Part shown: positions 1 through 5,379 of the stretch, in pieces | How the letters are laid out: each line of letters opens with the position of its first letter | Numbering within the stretch: position 1 is the stretch's first letter | Origin: an uncultured Lachnospiraceae bacterium | GTDB taxonomy: Bacteria > Bacillota_A > Clostridia > Lachnospirales > Lachnospiraceae | DNA: 6,402 nt | Reading direction: 5' to 3' | NCBI GenBank assembly: GCA_946614075.1 | Contig: CAMOGO010000070.1 | Coordinates: 1 to 6,402 of the forward strand | Notes under the pieces: model-generated | Told to the model about the DNA's origin: nothing | The model's database searches: none | Seen by the model: only the letters and a program-made list of their open reading frames with translations | Translations under genes and position numbers: made by a program

Positions 1-1
1 G

Positions 2-1417
2 AGCGTGAAGGCAGCCGAGGAGGCTTACCTGCGCGGTGAGGAGGACCTTGGAGAGGACGAGGAGTACGAGGAGTACGAGCGCGAGAAGTACGAGGATTAC
101 GACGAATACGAGAACTATGATGAGGATGAGGAGGTTAACACCCGCTTTGAAAAGGTCATCCTCGGCATCGGTATCGCCGTCGCAGCTGTGATTCTTGTGC
201 TTGCGATCTATGCCGTCGGAACCGTGACAGGATTGTTTAACCGCCGTCCTTCCGGTGATATCACCGTGACGACGGAGGAGGATACCAACGCCACACAGGT
301 AGCGATGCCGAGTGTCGTCGGAAAGAACGTTGTGGAAGCTCAGACAGAGCTTGATCTGGTCGGACTGCATGCCCGTGTTGTCATCAAGGTGGATAATACC
401 GCCGATGTCAACGAGGTCGTCGGACAGGAATATGAGCCTGGTACGATGATCGACGTTGGCTCCTATGTCGTCCTGTATGTCAATTCCGAGGATAATACGA
501 CAGCGGTTCCGAAGGGACTTAAGGGTCTTACGATCACCGCGGCACGTACCGCGATCTCCGGTGCGGATCTCTTTGTCAGCACGCAGTATGAGTACAGTGA
601 TACGATCGCCAAGGGCATCGTCATCCGTGTCGATCCGGCAGAGGGCACAGAGCTGACCAAGTGGGAGACGGTTACCGTCTACGTCAGCAAGGGCTCTGAG
701 GCGGATGAGAAGACCGTTACGGTACCGAGCGTCGTCGGATACCATATCGATGATGCAAAGGATATTCTGGAGTCCTACGGCCTGGTTGTCAGCCCGTCCG
801 AGTCCAGCTCCGATACCGTCCAGAAGAATTACGTCATCAGCCAGTCTGATTCCGGAAAGACCGTACAGGCCGGTACCACGATTTACGTTGTAGTCAGCAC
901 CGGCAGCGCCAATGTCGTTGTCCCGAGCGTGCTTGGAAAGACCTTCGAGGATGCGAAGTCGACCCTGGAGGCAGCTGGTCTGTACATTGGTTCGAACCCG
1001 ACCAAGGTCGCATCCGATACCTACGCAGAGGGTCTGGTCGTCTCCCAGAGTGTGAAGAGCGGCGACAAGGTCACGATGGGAACCGTCATCACCGTTTCCA
1101 TTTCGACGGGACCGGAGACTTCCGCGGAACCGACCGAGACCGAGACGCCTGCTACCCAGGCACCGGTTACGGACCCTGTAACGGAGCCTGTGACTGAGCC
1201 GCCTGTAACGGATCCTGTGACGGATGCGCCTGGCACGGACCCTGTGACCGGGCCTGTTACCCAGGAACCTGTTACGCAGGCACCGCCGGATACCGAGGCG
1301 CCTGTGACGGATCCGCCTGTCACGGATCCGCCGGTTACCGATCCGCCTGTCACGGATCCTGTTACTGAGGCACCTGTAGAGACGCCGGCTGCCGCCCAGG
1401 AGGCACCTGCGGAGTAG
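2..1417 (+). CDS. prkC: PASTA-domain Ser/Thr protein kinase (PrkC/PknB/StkP family), C-terminal part, 5' partial
   Basis: This is the C-terminal portion of a membrane Ser/Thr kinase that senses peptidoglycan or lipid II through external PASTA repeats. The kinase domain itself is upstream of the window, so its identity is inferred from architecture and gene order. The frame is open to the left edge, and the GTG at 5 is probably an internal Val codon. Numbering residues from that codon: an acidic, Tyr-rich cytoplasmic linker at 8-45, one transmembrane helix at about 51-73, then four PASTA repeats at about 98-160, 165-230, 236-300 and 302-369. Repeats 3 and 4 have the typical VPSVxG start and end in VSTG/ISTG; repeat 2 is more divergent (VPKGLKG). 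Residues 371-470 form a Pro/Thr/acidic tail with PVTDP repeats, with no Lys, Arg or aromatic residue. The stop is 4 nt before rsgA. In Bacillus the same neighbours occur and PrkC phosphorylates RsgA (CpgA), so a regulatory link is plausible. Confidence 0.93.
   Translation, partial: SVKAAEEAYLRGEEDLGEDEEYEEYEREKYEDYDEYENYDEDEEVNTRFEKVILGIGIAVAAVILVLAIYAVGTVTGLFNRRPSGDITVTTEEDTNATQVAMPSVVGKNVVEAQTELDLVGLHARVVIKVDNTADVNEVVGQEYEPGTMIDVGSYVVLYVNSEDNTTAVPKGLKGLTITAARTAISGADLFVSTQYEYSDTIAKGIVIRVDPAEGTELTKWETVTVYVSKGSEADEKTVTVPSVVGYHIDDAKDILESYGLVVSPSESSSDTVQKNYVISQSDSGKTVQAGTTIYVVVSTGSANVVVPSVLGKTFEDAKSTLEAAGLYIGSNPTKVASDTYAEGLVVSQSVKSGDKVTMGTVITVSISTGPETSAEPTETETPATQAPVTDPVTEPVTEPPVTDPVTDAPGTDPVTGPVTQEPVTQAPPDTEAPVTDPPVTDPPVTDPPVTDPVTEAPVETPAAAQEAPAE
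1115..1414 (+). repeat. Low-complexity Pro/Thr/acidic tail-coding region with 15-bp tandem repeats
   Basis: This segment encodes the last 100 residues of the PASTA kinase. I count about 25 Pro, 21 Thr and 21 Asp+Glu, with no Lys or Arg. At 1301-1360 there are four consecutive 15-bp units, each encoding PVTDP. The units differ mainly at third codon positions (gtg/gtc/gtt for Val, acg/acc for Thr), so amino-acid sequence is better conserved than DNA sequence. Looser PVTD/PVTE/PVTQ units fill the rest. The segment would lie outside the membrane, beyond the PASTA repeats. Slippage could change the repeat number between strains. Confidence 0.85.
1411..1414 (+). promoter_or_regulatory. Ribosome binding site of rsgA inside the end of the kinase gene
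   Basis: GGAG lies 7 nt before the rsgA ATG at 1422 and forms part of the last sense codons of the kinase gene. A longer AGGAGG at 1398-1403 is 18 nt from the ATG, too far for normal use. With stop and start only 4 nt apart, the two genes are probably translationally coupled. Confidence 0.6.
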
Positions 1418-1421
1418 GCAT

Positions 1422-2300
1422 ATGAAGGGTAAAATCATAAAGGGCATTGCCGGATTCTACTATGTCCACGATGGACACAGCAAGGTCTACGAATGCAAGG
1501 CAAAGGGCATTTTCCGGAACCGGAACATCAAGCCGCTCGTCGGAGACGATGTGGAGTTTGAGGTCCTCGATCCGGAAGAATGCACGGGCAATATCATACA
1601 GATCCTTCCGCGAAGCAGCCGGCTGATCCGGCCGGCTGCCGCGAATGTCGATCAGGCAGTTATTGTTTTTGCGACCAAAGAACCGATCCCAAACTTTTCG
1701 TTGCTGGATCGGTTTTTGATTATCATGGAGCAGCAAGGCTGCCCGGTCCGGATTTTATTCGGAAAGTCGGATCAGGCTGATGAGGCGGAATGCGACCATC
1801 TGCGCCGCATTTACCGCGACAGCGGAAGCCCTGTTTCCTTCGTCAGCACCTATACCGGGGAGGGGCTGGATTCCGTCCGGGATATGCTCCGGGGCAAGAC
1901 ATCCATCCTGGCCGGACCATCCGGCGTCGGGAAAAGCTCCCTGTTAAACAGTCTGGTGAAGGACGCACACATGGAGACCGGGACTCTTTCCCGGAAGATC
2001 GCACGCGGAAAGCAGACGACGAGACACTCGGAGATTTTCTTCGTAGAGGACGATACCTTCCTGATCGATACGCCAGGTTTTTCCTCGCTTTGGGTCGAGG
2101 GGATCGAGGCCGAGGACTGCCGGGAGTATTTCCGCGAATTTGAGCCATACTGGAACCAATGCCGGTTTCCCGACTGCCGGCATATCAATGAGCCGGACTG
2201 CAGGATCCGTGAGGCTGTGGCGGAGGGAGCGATCAGCAAGGAGCGCTATGAGTCCTACTGCCAGCTGTACGCGGAACTGAAGGATAAAAGAAAATATTGA
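1422..2300 (+). CDS. rsgA: Small ribosomal subunit biogenesis GTPase RsgA (YjeQ/YloQ/CpgA)
   Basis: RsgA is a cytoplasmic, circularly permuted GTPase that binds the 30S subunit and assists its late maturation, with GTP hydrolysis stimulated by 30S. At 292 residues it has normal family length. Order of parts: OB-fold at about 1-65; the G4 position at 114-117, reading GKSD; the P-loop GPSGVGKSS at 165-173; a G2-type GKQTTRHSE at 196-204; G3 DTPG at 216-219; and a C-terminal zinc site with Cys247, Cys252, His254 and Cys260 in the C-x4-C-x-H-x5-C arrangement. G4 preceding G1 and G3 is the hallmark permutation. The odd point is G4: the family normally has NKxD or TKxD, but here the first residue is Gly. 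The position after the PASTA kinase gene and before rpe matches the conserved Firmicutes order. The ATG at 1422 is supported by GGAG 7 nt upstream. Confidence 0.97.
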   Translation: MKGKIIKGIAGFYYVHDGHSKVYECKAKGIFRNRNIKPLVGDDVEFEVLDPEECTGNIIQILPRSSRLIRPAAANVDQAVIVFATKEPIPNFSLLDRFLIIMEQQGCPVRILFGKSDQADEAECDHLRRIYRDSGSPVSFVSTYTGEGLDSVRDMLRGKTSILAGPSGVGKSSLLNSLVKDAHMETGTLSRKIARGKQTTRHSEIFFVEDDTFLIDTPGFSSLWVEGIEAEDCREYFREFEPYWNQCRFPDCRHINEPDCRIREAVAEGAISKERYESYCQLYAELKDKRKY

Positions 2301-2326
2301 TGTGAGTAACAGGGGAGGGCGAGAAC

Positions 2327-3007
2327 ATGAAGTATATTCTTTCACCGTCTATTCTGTCGGCGGATTTCGGAAAGCTGGGAGAACAGGTTCGCACGATCGG
2401 CGAGGCCGGAGCAGAGTATGTGCACATCGATGTTATGGATGGCATGTTTGTTCCGCAGATCACCTTTGGCATGCCGGTGATCAAGACGCTGCGCCGCTAT
2501 ACCGAGAAGGTATTCGACGTGCATCTGATGATCGAGGATCCCGACCGTTATGTCGAGGATTTCAAGGAGGCAGGAGCCGATATCATCACGGTTCACGCCG
2601 AGGCCTGCCGTCATCTGGACCGGACGATCTCCCATATTCATCAGTGCGGGGCAAAGGCAGGCGTGGCCCTGAATCCGGCCACATCTCTGACGTCCTTAGA
2701 GTATGTACTGGACGCGGTCGACATGGTCCTCATCATGACCGTCAATCCGGGCTTTGGCGGGCAGAGCTATATCCCTTATTGTACCGAAAAGGTGCGGGCT
2801 CTCAGAGAGTGGTGCAAGCGCAAAGGATTGTCAATCGACATCGAGGTGGACGGCGGGATTACCCCGAAGAACGCCCGCATGATCATGGATGCCGGGGCCA
2901 ATGTCCTGGTAGCCGGTTCGGCTGTCTTTAAGGGCGACATCGCCGAGAACGTAAAGGCCTTCCGCCAGGTGATGAGCGAGAAGGAAAACGGCGTAGTCCT
3001 GCTGTAG
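2327..3007 (+). CDS. rpe: Ribulose-phosphate 3-epimerase
   Basis: Rpe interconverts D-ribulose 5-phosphate and D-xylulose 5-phosphate in the non-oxidative pentose phosphate pathway, in the cytosol. The 226-residue protein is a complete TIM barrel. Visible motifs: SPSIL at 6-10; HIDVMDG at 33-39, giving metal ligand His33 and catalytic/metal Asp35; His66 in VHLMI; the phosphate-side loop MTVNPGFGGQ at 137-146; Asp175 in VDGGI at 174-178, the second catalytic Asp and metal ligand; and GSAVF at 197-201, which contributes to phosphate binding. All expected active-site residues are present, so the enzyme should be active. The start is well supported by a strong purine-rich site (AGGGGAGGG, 2311-2319) 7 nt before the ATG. 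It begins 26 nt after rsgA with no terminator between, consistent with co-transcription. Confidence 0.98.
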   Translation: MKYILSPSILSADFGKLGEQVRTIGEAGAEYVHIDVMDGMFVPQITFGMPVIKTLRRYTEKVFDVHLMIEDPDRYVEDFKEAGADIITVHAEACRHLDRTISHIHQCGAKAGVALNPATSLTSLEYVLDAVDMVLIMTVNPGFGGQSYIPYCTEKVRALREWCKRKGLSIDIEVDGGITPKNARMIMDAGANVLVAGSAVFKGDIAENVKAFRQVMSEKENGVVLL

Positions 3008-3066
3008 AAAACGTGGGAATGCGTTTATCAGAAGAAAGGCGAGAAAGCCTGTCAGGAGACGCACGC

Positions 3067-3074
3067 AAGGAGGG
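3067..3074 (+). promoter_or_regulatory. Strong Shine-Dalgarno site that decides the thiN start
   Basis: AAGGAGGG is nearly a perfect anti-16S match. The in-frame ATG at 3076 is only 1 nt beyond it, too close for efficient initiation. The in-frame TTG at 3082 is 7 nt beyond, which is optimal. GTG at 3013 and ATG at 3019 have no comparable site. I therefore favour TTG 3082. Confidence 0.6.
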
Positions 3075-3081
3075 AATGGGA

Positions 3082-3723
3082 TTGACGATCGGGATTATAT
3101 CCGGGGGCTCGGTTGACCTTGACTTTGTAAAAAGCTTCCAAAGCGAGGTAGACTGCTTCATCGCGGCAGACCATGGGATGGATGCGGCAAGAAAGCTTGA
3201 CATCATCCCGCAGATGATCCTGGGAGATTTCGATTCGGCCTCGGAGGAGAGCCTGGCATACTTTCGCCGCTTTCCGGAGATCCGATGGGAGAAGCATCCC
3301 GTGGAAAAGGACGAGACGGATACCGAGCTCGCTTTGAGGCTGGCAGTTGAGAGAAAGCCGGACCGCATCCTGCTCTTTGGCGCGACCGGGACCAGGCTGG
3401 ACCATACGATGGGAAATATCCAGATCTTGAAGCAGGCTCTGGATGCCGGCGTCCCCGCGCAGATCCTGGATCCGCACAACCGGATCTATCTGGTGCAGGG
3501 GAGCAGGACATTTTTCAAAAAGGATTTATTCGGCGACTATCTTTCCTTTCTTCCCTTTGCCGGGGAGGTCAGGGGAGTGACCTTGACGGGCTTTCGGTAT
3601 CCGCTCCAGGATGCCGACGTGAAGCCGGGCCTGGCGCTCACCGTTAGCAACGAGCTTGCCTGTGAGACCGGGACGCTCACCATCCAAGAGGGTATCCTGA
3701 TCTGCTTTGAGACCAGGGACTAG
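3082..3723 (+). CDS. thiN: Thiamine pyrophosphokinase
   Basis: This enzyme transfers pyrophosphate from ATP to thiamine, making thiamine diphosphate (cytosol; thiamine salvage). From TTG 3082 the protein has 213 residues, typical for bacterial ThiN. Motifs: an N-terminal strand running into SGG at 7-9; AADHG at 29-33; GDFDS at 48-52, the metal-binding acidic motif; KDETDTELAL at 76-85, the second conserved acidic cluster; and GATGTRLDHT at 100-109. A C-terminal beta domain follows, with SNE at 189-191 near the thiamine-binding region of the family. Starting at 3013 or 3019 would add 21-23 residues (MRLSEERRES...) that look hydrophilic and unlike family N-termini. Starting at ATG 3076 adds two residues. 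Thiamine diphosphate is the cofactor of transketolase, which uses the product of the adjacent rpe, so the pairing makes metabolic sense. No TPP riboswitch is visible upstream. Confidence 0.95.
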   Translation: MTIGIISGGSVDLDFVKSFQSEVDCFIAADHGMDAARKLDIIPQMILGDFDSASEESLAYFRRFPEIRWEKHPVEKDETDTELALRLAVERKPDRILLFGATGTRLDHTMGNIQILKQALDAGVPAQILDPHNRIYLVQGSRTFFKKDLFGDYLSFLPFAGEVRGVTLTGFRYPLQDADVKPGLALTVSNELACETGTLTIQEGILICFETRD

Positions 3724-3754
3724 ATTTTCGCTTATCGATACAGACTTAGTTTTC

Positions 3755-3759
3755 AGGAG
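3755..3759 (+). promoter_or_regulatory. Ribosome binding site of maf
   Basis: AGGAG sits 4 nt before an in-frame ATG at 3764 and 10 nt before a second in-frame ATG at 3770. Neither spacing is ideal. The 3770 start gives the family-like N-terminus MNRIILASQSPRR, whereas 3764 adds Met-Arg. Either or both could be used. Confidence 0.55.
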
Positions 3760-3769
3760 AATAATGAGA

Positions 3770-4330
3770 ATGAACCGTATTATACTGGCCTCTCAGTCAC
3801 CGAGGCGCAAGGAACTGCTGGCAAGGATCTGTCCGGAGTTTGAGGTCATCCCGTCCGGCGCCGCCGAGGTAATGGATACCCCCGACGTCCGCAAGGCCGT
3901 GGAGCACCTTGCGCTGAAGAAAGCAGAGTACATTCAGGCAGAGGATGCTATTGTAATCGGCGCTGATACAATCGTCGTACAGGATGGAAAAATCCTGGGA
4001 AAGCCGGTAGATGCCGAGGACGCTTTCCGCATGATCCGCGCGCTGTCCGGACGTGTCCATGAGGTATACACCGGATGCGCCGTGATCCTTCCCGATGGCA
4101 CGAAGGAGACCTTTTCCGAGGAGACAAAGGTGCATGTGGCACCGATGACAGACCAGGAAATCCATGACTACATCGCGACGGGAGAGCCGATGGACAAGGC
4201 AGGAGCCTATGGAATACAAGGCGCCTTCGCCCCCTTCATCGTCGGGATCGAGGGAGACTACTACAATGTCGTAGGACTGCCGCTGTACCGTTTGTATCAT
4301 GTGCTGAAGCAGATAGGAGAAAAGGAATGA
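3770..4330 (+). CDS. maf: Maf family nucleoside triphosphate pyrophosphatase (probable dTTP/UTP type)
   Basis: Maf proteins hydrolyse non-canonical or selected nucleoside triphosphates to monophosphate and pyrophosphate, and are linked to septum formation and DNA damage responses in Bacillus. From ATG 3770 the protein has 186 residues, normal for the family. Motifs: SQSPRRKELL at 8-17, the substrate-binding Ser-Arg-Arg loop; GADTIV at 64-69, with Asp66 as the expected catalytic acid; LGKP at 76-79; the M-x-x-LSG-x-x-H segment at 88-97; and GEPMDKAGAYGIQG at 138-151. The GIQG form resembles the YhdE-like dTTP/UTP class more than the YceF class; this subclass call is inference. It starts about 46 nt after thiN. 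Its stop overlaps the next gene's ATG in an ATGA, implying translational coupling. A longer open frame back to 3707 overlaps thiN and has an unfamiliar N-terminus, so I rejected it. Confidence 0.95.
   Translation: MNRIILASQSPRRKELLARICPEFEVIPSGAAEVMDTPDVRKAVEHLALKKAEYIQAEDAIVIGADTIVVQDGKILGKPVDAEDAFRMIRALSGRVHEVYTGCAVILPDGTKETFSEETKVHVAPMTDQEIHDYIATGEPMDKAGAYGIQGAFAPFIVGIEGDYYNVVGLPLYRLYHVLKQIGEKE
4315..4330 (+). promoter_or_regulatory. Translational coupling junction: RBS plus ATGA stop/start overlap
   Basis: AGGAG at 4315-4319 lies 7 nt before the ATG at 4327, inside the last maf codons. The ATG overlaps the maf TGA (4328-4330) by the classical 4-nt ATGA. Ribosomes ending maf are well placed to restart on the lipoprotein gene, so its synthesis is probably coupled to Maf. 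Confidence 0.8.
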
Positions 4331-5322
4331 AGAGAAGGACCGCTATAATACTGATGCTGGCTTTGTGCCTGAGCCTTTTCGGAGGCTGCAAGACAACGAT
4401 CGAGTATGTTTCCCGCACCATCACGACATCGACCGCTCTGACGGAGGATCAGCTCTTCCGCATCGGAAAGGATGTTTTCAACGTCGATGAAGCGAAGGTA
4501 TTTCTTCTTTCCGAGAAAAGCCGGATGGCCGGAGTCTACGGCGACCAGATTTTCGGAGTCCTTTCCGGCGGGCAGACGATCGGTGCCTACATGAAGGAGG
4601 ATCTGAAGAACTTCCTCACGAAAATGATGATCCTGAATCAGATGGCTGCGGATAAGGGACTCGTGCTGAACCAGACGGAGGAAGACAGAATCCTGGCTGC
4701 CGCAACTGAGTTTTACAATGGCCTGACGACGGAGGACAAACAGTACCTGAATGCGACACAGGAGTCGGTTGAGCTTGCATTCCGGCATTATTACTGGATG
4801 CAGAAAATGATCAACAGCGTCGCCGAGGGGATGAACCTGGAGATTTCCGATGATGAAGCCCGCGTGATCCAGGTTCAGCAGATCGTCGTTTCCTCCATCG
4901 AGAAAGCCGAGCAGGTCATGTCCAAGATCCAGGACGGAAGCGAGTTCGCAAACCTGAGCGCCGTCTACAATGAATCACCTGTTTTCGACCGGACCCTTAC
5001 CCGCAATGATATCGACGACACCTACGAGAACGCGGTTTTCTCCCTGTCCAACGGCGAGTACAGCACGATTTTCTCCTCCGGTGACCAGTTTTACATCGTG
5101 AAGGTGATCAATAATTACATCGTGGATCAGACGATGGCGAACAAGACTACGATCGCCAACCAGATGGTAACGGAGCAGATGAATGCGGAGTACAGTCATT
5201 ACCTCGAAACCCTGGAGCCGACGCTGTTCAACGATGATGCGTGGGGGGCCCTCACCTTCGAGGACGGCTACCTCCTCGGCGGAAGCAGCTTCTACACGGT
5301 TTATTCGCATGTTTTCTCGTAA
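4327..5322 (+). CDS. SurA/PrsA-like lipoprotein with degenerate parvulin (peptidyl-prolyl isomerase) domain
   Basis: This is a predicted membrane-anchored extracytoplasmic foldase or chaperone of 331 residues. It has a lipoprotein signal peptide: basic MKRR, a hydrophobic stretch at 6-19 and the lipobox-like FGGC ending at Cys21 (Phe at -3 is slightly unusual). Residues about 45-170 are mostly helical, as in SurA/PrsA N-domains. Residues about 179-262 resemble a parvulin domain: the VQQIVV strand at 183-188, a helix leading to DGSEFANLSAVYNES at 203-217, FSLSNGEYSTIF at 238-249 and the last strand FYIVKV at 255-260. The usual catalytic His of the SHILV strand aligns with Gln185, the His of the final GYHIIKV strand with Tyr256, and the GGDLG loop is missing. 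It may therefore be a holdase rather than an active isomerase. A C-terminal tail follows. Clients are unknown. It is the last gene of the + strand run, directly before a strong terminator. Confidence 0.85.
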   Translation: MKRRTAIILMLALCLSLFGGCKTTIEYVSRTITTSTALTEDQLFRIGKDVFNVDEAKVFLLSEKSRMAGVYGDQIFGVLSGGQTIGAYMKEDLKNFLTKMMILNQMAADKGLVLNQTEEDRILAAATEFYNGLTTEDKQYLNATQESVELAFRHYYWMQKMINSVAEGMNLEISDDEARVIQVQQIVVSSIEKAEQVMSKIQDGSEFANLSAVYNESPVFDRTLTRNDIDDTYENAVFSLSNGEYSTIFSSGDQFYIVKVINNYIVDQTMANKTTIANQMVTEQMNAEYSHYLETLEPTLFNDDAWGALTFEDGYLLGGSSFYTVYSHVFS

Positions 5323-5333
5323 TATGAATCACA

Positions 5334-5366
5334 ACAGGCGCTGGCTTTGCCAGCGCCTGTTTTTTT
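5334..5366 (+). terminator. Intrinsic terminator at the end of the + strand operon
   Basis: A perfect 12-bp GC-rich stem (5334-5345 pairing with 5349-5360) closes a TTT loop and runs into seven T residues (5360-5366). It lies 11 nt after the lipoprotein stop codon. Read on the - strand, the same hairpin lies 13 nt past the htpG stop but is followed only by a poor T-run (TTGTGATT), so it should work mainly for + strand transcripts, with possible weaker action on htpG. No other htpG terminator is visible in the 57-nt convergent gap. Confidence 0.92.
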
Positions 5367-5379
5367 AGGTGTTTTGAGT

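Noticed and set aside
5..7. GTG as the start of the first gene
   Set aside because: The frame is open to the window edge and the translation begins in the linker of a known kinase architecture; no Shine-Dalgarno can be seen, and a PASTA protein without the kinase domain would be less likely in this gene order.
1021..1353. Antisense open frame encoding a Gly/Ser/Val-Thr repeat protein
   Set aside because: It is the mirror of the PVTDP-coding repeats in the kinase tail; repeats keep the opposite frame open. No ribosome site or family resemblance.
1301..1360. Possible CRISPR-like or regulatory direct repeats
   Set aside because: The four units are contiguous 15-bp in-frame codon repeats without spacers, fully explained by the PVTDP protein repeat.
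2302..2931. 209-codon + strand frame overlapping rpe
   Set aside because: The composition is Arg/Gly/Ser-rich with no recognisable motif, and it overlaps a fully conserved rpe in another frame.
3008..3066. Riboswitch or leader (for example TPP) upstream of thiN
   Set aside because: The gap is too short for a TPP riboswitch and lacks its conserved core or any strong hairpin; it also lies within a probable operon.
3724..3769. Promoter for maf in the thiN-maf gap
   Set aside because: The gap is AT-richer than its surroundings, but I could not find a convincing -35/-10 pair with correct spacing; only the ribosome site is supportable.
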